Shown here: positions 1 through 11,282 of the stretch, in pieces
How the letters are laid out: every line of letters begins with the position of its first letter
Position numbering within the stretch: position 1 is the stretch's first letter
From: Phytophthora quininea
Lineage: Eukaryota; Oomycota; Peronosporomycetes; Peronosporales; Peronosporaceae
Reading direction: 5' to 3'
Length of the DNA stretch: 64,000 nucleotides
Assembly: GCA_011947345.1 (NCBI GenBank)
Contig: JAAVTG010000845.1
Location: forward strand, 372,001-436,000
Made by a program: the position numbers and the translations under genes
Notes under the pieces: model-generated
Told to the model about the DNA's origin: nothing
Database searches by the model: none
Seen by the model: only the letters and a program-made list of their open reading frames with translations

Positions 1-2
1 CG

Positions 3-716
3 GTGAACGAGCTCAAGTTTCACCCGGTGGACCCGAGCTTGCTGTTCTCGGCTGGTAAGGACGAATCAATTCGGCTGTGGAACTCGTTGACGGGCGTGTG
101 CGTGGCGATCTTTGCCGGCCACGTGGGCCACCGCGACGATGTGCTGAGTCTTGATATTCACCTGAAGGGCTCGTGCTTCGTGTCGTCTGGTATGGACAAT
201 ACGATCAAGGTCTGGGACCTCGAGGAAGATGTGGTGCAGATGGCAATCCGCAAGTCTTACACAGAGCCTCGCCCGAAGGACCGCCCGTTCGACACCAAGT
301 TCATCCAGTTCCCAGCCTTCTGCACCAGCAAGGTGCACGCGGACTATGTGGACTGTGTGCGCATGGTGGGTGATCTTGTCCTGTCCAAGTCGACGGGCAA
401 CAAAGTGATCTTCTGGAAGCCCAACCCTTCGCGGGGCAAGGACGCTGTCACGGTGCTGCGTGAGTACCATTACAAAGATGCAGACTTGTGGTTCATGAAG
501 TTTGGCCTCGACTCGCAGCTGGAGGTGATGGCGGTGGGCAACAAGAAGGGTGTAGTGAGCGTCTTTGACCTGGATGCCGAGTCGGAACGCGCGGTTTGCA
601 AACTGACGCACAACAGCTGCAAGAGCACGGTGCGCCAAGTGTGCTTCAGCAAGACTGGCCGAACGATCATCACGTGCTCCGACGATGCGACCGTTTGGCG
701 CTGGGATCTGCACTAG
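3..716 (+). CDS. EED: EED/ESC-type WD40 protein of PRC2 (5' partial)
   Basis: Polycomb repressive complex 2 subunit that binds the EZH2-type methyltransferase and reads H3K27me3 in the nucleus. The frame is open at the window edge, so the N-terminus lies upstream; 237 residues remain, ending at TAG 714-716. Repeats carry EED hallmarks in order: 'NELKFHPVDPSLLFSAGKD' and 'IRLWN', then 'GHRDDVLSLD', 'GMDNTIKVWDL', 'HADYVDCVRMVGDLVLSKS', 'VIFWKPN', 'ADLWFMKF', 'LTHNSCKSTVRQVCFS' and the terminal 'DDATVWRWD'. The Y-V-D-C-V-R and L-x-L-S-K-S segments are specific to EED/ESC/FIE among WD40 proteins. No intron is seen in the visible part. Confidence in the family is high from similarity I recognise, not from a search. 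Confidence 0.9.
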   Translation: MNELKFHPVDPSLLFSAGKDESIRLWNSLTGVCVAIFAGHVGHRDDVLSLDIHLKGSCFVSSGMDNTIKVWDLEEDVVQMAIRKSYTEPRPKDRPFDTKFIQFPAFCTSKVHADYVDCVRMVGDLVLSKSTGNKVIFWKPNPSRGKDAVTVLREYHYKDADLWFMKFGLDSQLEVMAVGNKKGVVSVFDLDAESERAVCKLTHNSCKSTVRQVCFSKTGRTIITCSDDATVWRWDLH

Positions 717-902
717 GCAAGCACGCGCAGAACTCCTGCACGGAGAGTAGCAAGTTTTGGTGATGGCGCGAATAATTCAGTAGTTGTCGAATGTATTTAC
801 CACTATGCGCCTTGACTTAATTAAGCTATTCGATGGAATCTGTACAATCTATTATGAGGCATTGTCCGGTCTCTGGGGAATTCAAACTTCCGAACTGACG
901 CG

Positions 903-3900
903 ATGGCGCCCAAGCGCAGAAAGCAGGATAGCAGCCTCTCATACGCCGCTGCAGAGCGCCCGCCGCCCGCGAAGGCCCCCGTACAGCCACATCCAGCGCA
1001 GTGCCGCCCCCGCGCGTCGCTTCGGCTTCAAAGGGCCGTCAATTTCCCAGCTGCCGACCACACGAGCGTCCGCTGGTACCCATCGCCCTGCAGCTTCGTT
1101 GGGCGGCGTCGACGCGCTGGAAAGCGGGACGATCGAGCTGGACATCCATGTGCTGGAGACTTTCTCTGCGACCTTCAGCCAGGAGATGCTGGCGACGCTG
1201 GAGCAGCTGCTTGCGTTCCGTCACAAGACCAACAAGTTCGCGGTGAAGGCGCGCAAGGAGGAGCAGATCGCATACATCAAGCAGCTTAAGGCGGCGGTGC
1301 GCGATGTGGCGGAGAAGGCTCAGGAGTTCAGCAAGCAGTCGGCAGCCATGGACGACAAGCTAGCGGTGGAGAAGGCGACGCTCGAGAGGAGGCTGGCAGT
1401 GCTGCACCAAGCGGCTAGAGATAAGGACCAATCGGAGGCGGAGATGCGGAAATTGAACGAACAACTAGGCACTATGAAGAGCAATGTCACGAGACTGCAT
1501 GCGTCGGAGAGCGAGGTGGCGAGAAGCAATGCGATGCTGCGAGACAGCGCGGCGAAGCTCGAGATCCAACTGGAGGAGGCCCAGAAAGTGAACGAACAGT
1601 TGAAATTGGAGCTGAAAGCACGCGAGGATCAGCTGAAGGACCAGTCACGTCATTACGAAGAGAAGAAAATGAACTGGAGCACTTTTACGAGAAGAAAGGG
1701 CTGGAGGAAGACAAATCTAAGCAGAACGAGCTGGATCAGCTACAGGAACAATTGAGCAAAAGCCGAGAAGACCTCACTTCTATTCAGAAAGACCTCGACA
1801 CCTATAAAAGCAAGGCGGTTGAGTGTGCCGACAGCTTGAACAATGAACGCGAACGACGTATCAAGACGGAGATGGAAAAATACAAACTGGAGGCAATAAA
1901 TCAGTCTTTGGAGGCTCGCGTGAGCAATGTAACCGCAGAAGTGCTCGAGCTAAAGGAAAAACTCCAGCACAAAGATGAAGAAGTATCAAATCTTGTTAAG
2001 AGCCTAACCGAGATCCAGAAATTCAACGCCTCTACCAGCACGAAGGTGGAAGCAGACAAAAGAGATTTGGCAGACAAAGTGGAGAAATTGCAAACTACAA
2101 TTCGAAACCTCGAGCGACAAGATTCTGTGAGTACAAGCACGATTCGAGATTTGCGAAAACAACTAGAGGTGCGTAGCCGACTGCCATGTCCTTTGATGTT
2201 CTTTCCTAATGGACTTTGTATGCATTTCAGCTGGAGTCAAAGTCAAGGCAAGCTGCCGTAGAAAGCCAGAAAAAATGCATGATGAGATGAAGGAGCTAGA
2301 GATTAAGCTGCAAGAGAGCTCACAGAAAGTTGGCGTTGAAGGTGGTGTCCGTCAGATGCTGGAGGATCAAGTGCGCGAGCTCCGTACGGAGCATGTCGCT
2401 GTGAATGCCCAAATGGAAGCTGTTAAAATTGAGATGAAGCGTCTACAGTCTGTGAACCAGGGCTCGAAGGAAGAACACCAGTATCAAGTTGTTACACTAC
2501 AAGATAGGTTTCAGCAAGAACGAGACAACTTCAGGCGCCAAATCGATAAGTTGCAGGAAGAGAAGGTGAGCGTCGAAAGTGAAGTGAAGACGCTACGAGA
2601 GCGAGCTTCAAGTGTGCGAGATGAAGACCTTGAGGAGTTATGTGAGGTGAAACGTGAGGCAGATGTATTGCGTCGACGATTGAACGAGCTCACAAACCAG
2701 GGGCGCAGTCAATCGCACAAAAAGACAGATGTATTATGGAGCTGCAGGAAAAGATCAAGCAAGGGGACAAAATGCGAAGGGCGATGCATAACACTATCCA
2801 GGTAAGAGAAGCTCGTATACGGTTACCCAGGACATTTCTTAAGCCTGTTTGTGCAGGAACTTCGAGGAAATGTTCGAGTATTCGCACGAACCCGCCCATT
2901 CTTGCCATCTGACCAGTGTGATCCATCGACAGCCGTGCCAGTGATTTCAGTGGATTTTGATGGGGAGAGTTTAAAACTACAGCGACCAGGAAAGACCCTT
3001 GGAGAGCCCGACACGTTTTCATTCACCTTCGACAAAGTATTCCCTCCATCCTCAGGCCAAGACGCGGTCTTTGAGCAAGTATCTGAGTTTGTTCAGTCGT
3101 CTCTTGATGGATACCATGTTTGCTTGTTTTCATATGGACAGACTGGGTCAGGCAAAACACACACGGTAAGTGATCGCGACCCACCAAATCATGCGGTTGG
3201 ATAGTTGTTTAACTGGCGCATGTGGATGTTGGTGATGCTACTAGATGCAAGGAAGCGGCAATGGCCAAATGCGTGGCATCATTCCGCGTGCCATCGAGAT
3301 GATCCTGAACGAATGCGAAGTTCTCAAGCACCAGGGGTGGAATTACTCAACACAGGTTTCGTTTCTGGAGATTTACAATGAAACATTGAAGGATTTACTT
3401 GCACCGAAGCACAACAATGACGAGAAACTCGGCATTAAGAAGGATGCTAAAGGTGGAGTGTACGTTCCAGGACTGACAATGGCAGATGTCTCTGCAGTCG
3501 ATCAAGTCGAGTCACTCATGGACCGGGCTAGCAGATCGAGAAGCGTTGCCTGTACGGACATGAATGCACAGTCGTCTCGTTCGCACAGTGTTTTTACGCT
3601 ACACCTACAAGGGGTCAATGACAGGGACGGCGTTCAACTCAACGGTCAGCTGAACCTAGTTGATCTAGCAGGCAGCGAGCGCGCTTCTCGTTCGAATGTG
3701 TCAGGCGATCGTTTGAAGGAAACCCAAGCTATTAACAAGAGTCTTAGTTGTCTGGCCGATGTCTTCAATGCAATCGGCAACAAAGCGTCTCATGTAAGTG
3801 CCCCTAGATGCCAGGAGAGGTGAACTCTGCATGACTAATGCTTTTTGCTGATCATAGATCCCATTTCGCAATTCCAAACTTACGTATCTACTGCAAAGCA

Positions 3901-4052
3901 GTCTGTCTGGAGATGGAAAAACACTGATGATGGTCAACTTATCGCCGACGATAGAATCAGCCAGCGAAAGCCTGTGCTCCTTGCGGTTTGCAAAGCAAGT
4001 CAATCAGTGCGAACTGGGTAAACCGAAGCGCCAAATCAAGCGACGCTCATGA
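903..4052 (+). CDS. Kinesin-14 (C-terminal motor, Kar3/KIFC1-like), frame-broken by homopolymer errors
   Basis: Minus-end-directed microtubule motor of spindle or cytoplasm. A basic N-terminus (MAPKRRKQ) is followed by a long coiled coil and then the motor at the C-terminus. Motor motifs: neck '[15 protein letters not shown]', P-loop [10 protein letters not shown] ending at 3165, '[11 protein letters not shown]', '[11 protein letters not shown]', 'NKSL', and '[13 protein letters not shown]'. The end is 'KRRS', stop 4050-4052. Introns inferred: 2169-2230, 2802-2856, 3166-3244 and 3794-3857; each joins the motor in frame. The coiled coil needs five single-base (-1) corrections, all at short runs: C 1007-1011, G 1101-1103, A 1666-1669, A 2270-2275, G 2700-2703. 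With these the ATG at 903 reads through. C-terminal motor position and neck sequence support kinesin-14; the exact subfamily is not resolved. Confidence 0.88.
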
Positions 4053-4210
4053 TCAGCTGCGGCGCGGACACACTACAAGCATTATTATTCGGCGCCTGGT
4101 TATCATTGACAACTTGTGAACCTGCGGTGATTGCAGCGATTTTCAAAGGCTGTCAATTTGCCATATTTTTAACGGAAATGTACCATCGTTGTTGGACGTT
4201 GTTGGTGGTT

Positions 4211-4224
4211 TCTCATTTTGTCAT
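4211..4224 (+). promoter_or_regulatory. Candidate oomycete initiator-like element before DRC12
   Basis: TCTCATTTTGTCAT lies 6 bases upstream of the ATG at 4231. It resembles the oomycete transcription-start consensus (TCATT followed by pyrimidines and CA, then T-rich). This rests on pattern resemblance only. Confidence 0.35.
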
Positions 4225-4230
4225 ATCGCG

Positions 4231-4970
4231 ATGGGGCCCAAGAAGGAAAAGAAAGGGAAGAAGGCAAAGGAGAAGAAAGGTAGTGCTGCCAACGCGGGCG
4301 CTCGTTGACTGACTAGAGGTTGCATTAACTCCGTTGACGATAGATGATGGAGCCGAGAACGGCGGAGTGTTGTCGGCCGAGGAGCAAGCGAAGTTGTTCC
4401 AATCAGCGAACCGGTCGCTGCAGATGCAGTTGGCAGAGCGGCATGAGATCGCTGTGAAGACACTCGAGTCCAAGCGAGAGCTACAAGAACGCGTGGCAGA
4501 CCTTCAGAAGGACTTTGAGCGGGAACGTAAGGAGACTTTCGGGATCACTCAGGACATGACGCGCCAGTACAAAAGCATGCAGGAGGAGTTGCTGAATCGC
4601 GTGAACACGTTGGAAAACGCCAACACGGAGCTACGGGACCAGCTAGGTATGACATACCAACGTGCTCGATGGGCTCGACGCATCGTGTACTGACGGCTAG
4701 TTTTCCTGCGCAGAGCTGGCTCGAGTCAACTTTGAGGAGATGAAGCACGACAAGGACCGCATCATCGCCGCCAAGAACCTCGAGATCCAGGAGCTCAAGG
4801 CCAAAATGGAGGAGATGGCGCAGGAGTTTGGCGACATGCTCAAGGAGACGCTGGACAAGATGCGGGAGCGCATCGAGATCACCAACACAAGCTTCGAGAA
4901 CGATGGGGGCTCGCTGCCCATGATGCGCCGGCTGGAAGAGTTCAATCTGGGATCGCCCGCCAAGTCCTAA
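4231..4970 (+). CDS. DRC12: Dynein regulatory complex protein 12 (CCDC153)
   Basis: Small coiled-coil component of the nexin-dynein regulatory complex of motile axonemes. Three exons, 4231-4279, 4344-4646 and 4714-4970, splice in frame (introns 4280-4343 and 4647-4713). The N-terminus is a lysine-rich tract (MGPKKEKKGKKAKEKK). Next come about 150 residues of heptad coil, including 'FGITQDMTRQYKSMQEEL', the segment I recognise from CCDC153. A second coil has 'AAKNLEIQELKAKMEEMAQ' and 'ETLDKMRERIEI'. Length is about 203 residues, near the family size. No frame correction is needed, unlike many neighbours. It lies 178 bp downstream of the kinesin stop, same strand. Confidence 0.8.
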
Positions 4971-5189
4971 GAATCTGGTCAAGTAAAACCGTGCTGAAAA
5001 ATGCCAAGGATTGGGTTTGGCCGGAACGAGTTTGTAGTCCAAGTAGACGCACTCTGAAAGTGATTCCGCACTCGAAGTCCGGTCAGAACGAGTTCTGAGT
5101 GTTCAGGAGCCTGCGCGCTTTAGTCGATAAATAGCATAATCTTTATAACATTTGAATACGGTTTTGCCGACAACTCCATTTGCTTCATC

Positions 5190-6341
5190 ATGCCTGACAC
5201 TCCGTCGGCGCGCGGGCCGACCGCCGGTTTGTCTGCAACAACATCTCGCCTGCGATGGATCTTCGTGTCGCTCGTCACGCTCTCAGTGCTGAGCGTACTG
5301 GTCGTGTCGTCTCGGATGGGGCTCACCACGCAGCACCTGCAGAAAGAGGCTACAACCACATTAAAGACACCCCAAGACAGGAAGCCAACAGAGGAGACGA
5401 CAGCGGCCAACAGCACACAGAACGATGATCTACGCACGAGTCTGGCAGCACCGGCGCTTACAGATCCAGCAGCGACGGAAACAAGTGCAGTCGCGCACGA
5501 CATGGCCATCATCCCTCGCATCATCCACCAGTCGTGGAAAGACATTGACAGGATCCCCACGCGCTTCCAGCCTTGGATGCAGAGCTGGAGGAAGCTGCAT
5601 CCGACGTGGACCTACGTGTTCTGGACGGATGAAGACAATCTCCGGTTATTCGAGCAGCTATATCCGCGTTATCTACACGTCGCCAGAGCTGTTACGAAAG
5701 TGAGTCTGGCGGACATGGCACGATATGCGCTGCTGCACCGAGTGGGAGGGCTATATGTTGATGCAGACTTTGAGTGCTTGCAGCCATTTGACAGATTGCA
5801 CCAGCAGCACAAGCTCTTCCTCAGCTCCGAGCCGCTCGTCCACACCGTGTTGCTGGAGAAGTCCAACTCGGCCGCGCTCTGCAATGCGCTGATGGCGTCG
5901 GCCCCTGGACATCCGTTTTGGCTGCGTGTGCTGGAAAACATCAAGGACAAGTTCGACCGCGAACGTCTGCGCAGCGATGCCGTAGCGCTCACTGGACCAA
6001 GGATTGTCAAGGCCACGTACCTGGCGGACCAGTCCGCGTTTGACGAGTCCGGGATGACTGTGCTGTCGTCCGAGTACTTTTACCCCGAGGTAGCGTACTG
6101 GAACATTGGGTCGATGGAGGCGGCGTGCAAACGAAGGAAGGACACTGCTGCGAAGGAAGCGTGCGCATGGCTGCGGAAGTTCCCAGAAGGCGAGTTCACT
6201 GCCAACACGTTTGCCAGTCACCATTGGCAATGCACGTGGTGCAGAGACGCCCACTTGGACGAGTACGCGCCTCTGGATGCTATCTTCGAGTCTCCGCCCA
6301 AGCGGCCCAACATCACTTCAACAGGAATTCACATGAAATAA
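5190..6341 (+). CDS. Type II membrane DXD glycosyltransferase (Gly_transf_sug / OCH1-MIPC family)
   Basis: Single uninterrupted ORF of 383 residues. A short cytosolic tail is followed by one membrane span at about residues 21-40 ('RWIFVSLVTLSVLSVLVVSS'), then a Ser/Thr-rich stem and a lumenal catalytic domain beginning near residue 107 ('IIPRIIHQSWKDIDRIP'). The metal- and nucleotide-sugar-binding DXD is D191-A-D193 in 'GGLYVDADFE'; upstream is 'LADMARYALLHRVGG', typical of the family containing yeast Och1/Hoc1 and inositolphosphorylceramide mannosyltransferases. A Golgi location is inferred from topology. Donor and acceptor sugars cannot be told from sequence. The ATG at 5190 is the first in frame and places the span correctly. 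Confidence 0.82.
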   Translation: MPDTPSARGPTAGLSATTSRLRWIFVSLVTLSVLSVLVVSSRMGLTTQHLQKEATTTLKTPQDRKPTEETTAANSTQNDDLRTSLAAPALTDPAATETSAVAHDMAIIPRIIHQSWKDIDRIPTRFQPWMQSWRKLHPTWTYVFWTDEDNLRLFEQLYPRYLHVARAVTKVSLADMARYALLHRVGGLYVDADFECLQPFDRLHQQHKLFLSSEPLVHTVLLEKSNSAALCNALMASAPGHPFWLRVLENIKDKFDRERLRSDAVALTGPRIVKATYLADQSAFDESGMTVLSSEYFYPEVAYWNIGSMEAACKRRKDTAAKEACAWLRKFPEGEFTANTFASHHWQCTWCRDAHLDEYAPLDAIFESPPKRPNITSTGIHMK

Positions 6342-6686
6342 GTTTAATAAAGGAATCCTTTCAGGATCCACTTTGACTTGATGGCGGTGAGGATTCTTCC
6401 TTTGCTGGTGGCGAGTTGCTTGGAGCCTGGACACGAAAAAGTCAACTAGCGCGCAGATTTCGGTTAGCAAGATATCTAAGGGTGTGTTCGCGATGGCAAG
6501 ACTATAGGGATGTCAGAGAGATGATAGCGTTCCAGCGGAATCACCTTCTCCAAACGCTTCGTTCATGTTTGTTATGTTCTTATCTAGAGTGGTTTCCCCT
6601 TGGATTAGGGACACACAGTGCTGGACGCTTCACACTTCTCAATATCCTGAAGACCTAACAAGCTGAAAGCCAGACAACCCTAGACC

Positions 6687-7742
6687 ATGGACAAGAAGGG
6701 TAGTAGCGCGCAGCCAAAAGCTGCTAAGACGCTACCCAAGGACGCAGATGAGGATAAGAGTCACGGGCCACTTGGACGGTGATCGAAGAGTTCGATCTGC
6801 TGCAAGCGTTCGAAGAGGCGCACAAAAACCCGAACATCGCTACCGACAAAGGCTTGAATGTGACCAGATGGAACACGTTAAAGAACAAGCTGAATGCCAA
6901 GCACAAGCTAGAGATGGACAAAGGTGCTGTAGTATCTACGCACTTTTTTCTTTCCATTGTACGGTTTTCATTATGTGTGATCACAGGCCAGTACAATGCC
7001 AAGGTGTCGCGGTTGCTGCAGGACTACGACCTGTATACGGAGCTCAAAGGGAAAAGCGGCGTCGGCGTTTGCCTAGAGGATGGGAAGCTGTCTTTCCCTG
7101 GTGCAGTGTGGGAGGAGTTGGAGAACGCAAAGCCAAAGAAGATCACGAGCAAAATCCGACAGTTCCGTGACAGCGGATATGAACACGAGCTGGCATGCTA
7201 CTCGCTGCAGGCTCACACGAAGAAATTGCTTCTGTGTATAATATTTATTCTAGTTATTGCTTTGGTGCGCTGAAGAGAATTCACGTACCAGCTGATAGTG
7301 CTGTTCTCATGCTAATAAGCTAGCGAAGCGTGCGTCATCCGCACCACATCCTGCAACCATCACCAACGAGACTGAGTCGGGGTCCGACGAGAATGACCGT
7401 ACATACGCAAGTAAGTCCGACAACGAGTGTGTCCACAGCTGATGCTGGTGCTGGACGGAAGCTTCCTCCGAGCCATAGACAACGCCTGATTAACGTGAAG
7501 AGAATTCGAGATAGGGCTTCAAAACGCCACCGAAGCCAGAAGAAGTAGCGGGTTTCCTCAAGCTTGGGGTCGAGACCAAGCACCTGCAGGAATTGCTGGT
7601 GACAGCAAAAACTTACTTCGAGTTCAAGATGGGTCATGCGATGGACGCTGGGGTCGCTTTTTCACGTCCACCAACTCTTTATGAGCTGCTTTGTGATGAA
7701 ACTGATGCGGTTGTCGACGACGCCGATGAAGAAACCAGCTGA
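6687..7742 (+). CDS. Myb/SANT-like DNA-binding protein of the Harbinger element
   Basis: Starts MDKKGSSAQPKA; after a -1 break in the G run 6765-6767 it enters a Myb/SANT-like helical domain: 'TWTVIEEFDLLQAFEEAHKN', 'TRWNTLKNKLNAKH', then across an intron (6924-6986) 'QYNAKVSRLLQDYDLYTEL', 'VCLEDGKLSFPGAVWEEL' and 'KKITSKIRQFRDSGYEH'. The tryptophan spacing is that of the trihelix/Myb-SANT proteins that bind transposon ends and partner a Harbinger transposase. Later exons are less certain: segments near 7323-7550 and 7553-7742 stay open and end 'DADEETS' at TGA 7740-7742. It converges on the transposase, whose stop is at 7988. Function in nuclear import or end binding is family knowledge, not seen here. 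Confidence 0.6.
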
Positions 7743-8663
7743 CGCGTCAGATTTAGCGAGCAGCACGTCGCTTTCTCTCTCTTTTTTTCTTTTTAAATTG
7801 AGGAGCTTTTTATTAGTGCAATATCGGCTCACACACAGTAGCGTATTCCGAGTAATGATGTCCGATGTCTTCTCATAACTATCGGCAATACAGTTAACAC
7901 CAATGATGGATATCATGACACAAAAAGTTAAAGCAACAATATATTCGCGAATTTGTCAAAGCTTTGCTGGGCTCGGTTGATCTTTGCTCAATCGATACTG
8001 CTATCACTACAGCTCTCTTTTTCTCCATCACTCGTGCTGTCATCATAGGCCGAGAATTCTTCTTCCTCTTCATCGCTCTGGCGATCGTTACCTCTCTGCA
8101 AATTCCTTGGTACTCGTTCCACATTTCATTAGCAACGTATGAACGCCAATGCCCACTACTATCAAAATCAAACGGGGTCGAGGTATTGCACGTATTTGCA
8201 GCACGATCCATTCCAGCCTCGCGTCGTGACCGCCTAAAATCAGGACCCAGATCCTTAGGGTTTTGCTGTCGAATAAAAGTTTTTGTGGACGGTGGTACTC
8301 ACAAAAACTGCGGTCTTGATTGTCGTCATCTCGTTGTCCATGCACACGCACACAACCTTGAATCTCCTCTTGAGGGTGCCAATAACACGTTGCAATGCTT
8401 TGGCGTGGCGCAGGTTAAACAGCTCTTTGGAATTTCGAGGTCATCCTGCAGCTCGACGAGACCATTCCTTCGGGCGATATCGTCCTTCGCGAAATGGGTC
8501 CAATACCTTTTACTAAGATCATATCCAGTGTGGAGAAGCGGTCCAGAAATATTTTGGAAGAAGGGTCGTGACTGGTCAGCTGGCGCTGGACTTATGGTGC
8601 AATCTTTGGGATATGGTTTCATCAAAGCCATCACTCACGGGACTTCAGTAGTACCATCATTCA

Positions 8664-8764
8664 CGGATGTACCCAAGTTCCGACTTGGTCATGCACCCAT
8701 TTCGCAACTTAGCCGTACCCAGTTCCAACGTGGCCATGTACCTAATTCTCAAGTTGGTCGTGAC
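8664..8764. repeat. Imperfect tandem repeat, about four units of 22-25 bp
   Basis: Four diverged copies of a unit resembling GTACCCAAGTTCCGACTTGG lie head to tail, each starting with a variant of G(T/C)ACC(C/T)A. The array sits at the junction between transposase block 3 and the LTR-like insertion. Copies differ at several positions, so it is old. Confidence 0.55.
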
Positions 8765-9429
8765 GCCAGTGGGTGATCGGCTGGGGCGCGTAGTCCGGGC
8801 CGAGTTGGGGTAATCAGAGGGAAGTAAAGTATCACCAGGTAGTCAGTGCGAAGTCCTTGGCACAGTCTTTCAAGGACGGGAGCGAAAGGGCAAGAATCAA
8901 GTGGCGCGCAAGGTCTGCAAATAATAGTTTGGCAGGAACTTAGCCAAACAAACAAACAGAGAGTTCGATTTGCTTCAAAAGCGACAAGCGCAATTCTTCG
9001 GGACACGGGAACGTACATTGGCCCACCTTATATCGTCACGCGTCGAAAGCCCCGGATATACTTGGCCAGTGTCGCTCTCAACTCTCAAGACCCCACTACA
9101 GGAAGTGGCTGCTCGCAAGAGCAAGGAACCAAGGAACCCACAAAGGACAAGCGCCGCAAGGCACCCAAGGAACCGGACGACACTACCCGGCCCCCGACAG
9201 CAGACCGTGGCATACCCGTGCTGCTGTCACCCCAGGGCCTCGCGTCCTCCAAGGACAGTTCAGTCTTCACCGTACCTCCTCGAGTCAACGGAAGAGCGTT
9301 ACCCGCCCGCCGACGGGTACACATGGTGAGAACGCGTTCAGCGCACACGGCAGATCGGAGTACCCTCTTCCGTAGTCGACAGTCTGGGCACCGTGCGCTA
9401 GAGGGATTTCGGTAGATCCCGCTATGCCA
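8665..9429 (-). mobile_element. LTR-like insertion within the Harbinger transposase
   Basis: On the minus strand the sequence at 9429 begins TGGCATAG, close to the TGGTATAG start of the LTR at 10739 and 23537, and it begins exactly where transposase reading frame ends after 'LGDAG'. It contains a TATA-like stretch (minus strand, near 9040) and no coherent protein. The far boundary near 8665-8770 is uncertain, and I found no target duplication. Confidence 0.4.
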
Positions 9430-10204
9430 CACCAGCATCTCCCAGCACGAAAACCTGATAATTGCTGAAGTAGGTCACTGCAGCGTAAAACAGGCACACC
9501 ATGGCCACTCCCTTCGGATCCAACAAACGCGAAGCAGACTCTCATGCCCCAACCGCAGAAAATCAAAATATTTGCTGTGATATAACCTTTATGGTTACGA
9601 AATCGAACAATGCCTTCTTCAGCCACTTCGATTCGTAGATGAGTCCCATTCACAGCGCCAAGTGCTTGTCCGAAATGCGGGTGAGTTGATAAGAACCAGT
9701 CGAGGATGGTTATGGGGATCGTTGTGATATAGTCCTCCATGTGAAAATTCGTTGGTAGTACGAATAGACTCCACCCACAACAAAACGTCAACCAGGAAGG
9801 TAAACGAGAGTTGGGGCTCAAATTTAAAGACCCATATTCAGCCCTAGCACCGGGACTCACTGGTCTTGCGATCCGTCCACGCAAACGTCCCAAATAAACA
9901 GACGCCACTAGCACGATCTCGCTAGCACGCCAAACCTCGCTGGCCAACAGCAGAAGGGTCCAAAGCCAATTAAGGCCGACTGCGAGTCCACCGAGGTCTC
10001 AGCCTGCAGCGACCATTAAAGAAGTGGGGAGACACTTGACCCCGAACACAAGCGCTGGCAATTCAACCGTCACACTATACAAACTCAACCTTACCAAAAC
10101 CTCTTGGCTTGGCCGAGGGGCGAGCACTGTCCTCACGGATAAACGTGCTCACTGACAGACATAACCCGCTCAAACGGGCGGACCCAGACGCAACGTACCG
10201 AAGA

Positions 10205-10739
10205 TGATTCTGCTGCCGGACTTGGCCCTTGTGTGCTTAAGGGGAAATTCTGTTCTGTATATGTAGTGCCCATTCGGGCTTATGTAAATCCTACTTTCCA
10301 TACAAATATGCAGTGAAATATGATCCGTTTCCTAACTGCGACCTCGCTGAACCCACCGACAAGGTCCCTGAAGCGTCGCCGAGCTCCCAGACTGGCCACC
10401 GAGGTTTCGAAGAGGTCGCCAACGAGCTTTCCCAACAGGCACTGAGGCTCCCAACCGTCGCCGGGGCTTGGGAAGGGTCGCCTGGATCTTTCTCCGTTGG
10501 ACAAGGCGACGTCGACGCGTCATCGAATGTTCTGGGAATGACCAATCACAGTGCCTTCCGTCGGACATAGTGGGTCCATCCACAAAAGTGATCTCCTGTC
10601 CATGACAACTGAGACCTCACCAGACTTAAAAATCCAGCCAATCAGAGTTGACTCCGTTGGGATGACCCCGGGCGAATCCTCGCCACGCACCACGATGGCT
10701 GACGACTCGCCCTTGCTTCCCAGGCAAATCTCTATACCA
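10205..10739 (-). mobile_element. Solo LTR, family A (minus orientation)
   Basis: About 535 bp. Read on the minus strand it starts TGGTATAG at 10739 and ends near GGCAGCAGAATCA at 10205. A second copy runs on + at 23537-24108 with high similarity throughout, including the shared block ending in GAATGGGCACTA and the segment ACACAAGGGCCAAGTCCGGC. No internal retroelement region adjoins either copy. It separates transposase blocks 1 and 2. Flanking pentamers do not match, so the target duplication is lost or was never simple. Confidence 0.65.
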
Positions 10740-11202
10740 CATCGTCATGCCTCCATATAGCGTCTGGACAATGGCTCAGCACCACGAGCCCGATACTTGA
10801 CGACCGTAGAATATGACAAGTCAAACAATAATTCTCGGGCTCTGCAAGTCGCCGCTGTGCCGCTCCAGTTTAATGCCCGCCCAAGATCTCGCGCCGGTCA
10901 CAAACTGTGTCTCGAATATAACGTTGGCACCTCTGAGAGAGTGCGTCAAACGTGTCGGCGTTCATGCGAAAATGGTCACGGAAGAGCCTCGGGTTCGGCG
11001 AAGCATGAATCGCATCGAAAAACGACCAGCCGCTGTTGCCAGCCTCAGCAGCCGCACGGTCTTCTCGTGTTCTTCCCTGCGTGATGGACGGTGAGCACTC
11101 AGCAGCGGTACGCAGACGGCGATGATGAGAAGCAGCCACAGGTCGTCCATCCGGTTGCTGCTGTAAGCGAGGGAACTGCGATCAAGATAATGACATGTGT
11201 GG

Positions 11203-11282
11203 TGTAGGAATTACTCCACTTGGCAATATAGCCTTAATACAGTAGCCGTGCCCACAACAACGCGTCTCGCCCTCTTGCGAAG
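11203..11282. repeat. Dispersed repeat, copy 1 (shared with 34064-34135)
   Basis: The stretch around TACTCCACTTGGCAATATAG and the following CCACAACAAC is matched with few changes at 34064-34135, where it follows a MULE transposase fragment. It looks like part of a transposon end or LTR. The rest of 11150-12262 holds further degraded LTR-like sequence (for example 11735-11830, resembling family A on the minus strand) and no gene I can support. Confidence 0.45.

Larger units (their letters stand above)
7988..11150 (-). pseudogene. PIF/Harbinger DDE_Tnp_4 transposase (HARBI1-like), interrupted and catalytically altered
   Basis: Three blocks on the minus strand lie in HARBI1 order. Block 1, 11150-10870: N-terminal helices, 'NPRLFRDHFRMNADTFDALS'. 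Block 2, 9947-9430: catalytic core with 'HFGQALGAVNGTHLRIEV', 'RFRNHKGYITANILIFC', 'FAFVGSEGSGHG', then 'FVLGDAG' at about 9432-9455, where coding stops at an LTR-like sequence. Block 3, 8640-7988: 'PFRERRYRPKEWS', 'KELFNLRHAKALQRVIGTL', 'KRRF', then an acidic tail ending 'SCSDSSID'. The canonical first catalytic Asp (AVDGTH) is Asn here (AVNGTH). Frame breaks exist in every block, so it is not expected to work. Confidence 0.7.

Noticed and set aside
66..713. 215-codon minus-strand ORF opposite EED
   Set aside because: Arg/His/Ala-rich shadow of a conserved WD40 gene.
7964..8776. 270-codon plus-strand ORF
   Set aside because: Antisense shadow of Harbinger transposase block 3 plus the tandem repeat; composition not protein-like.
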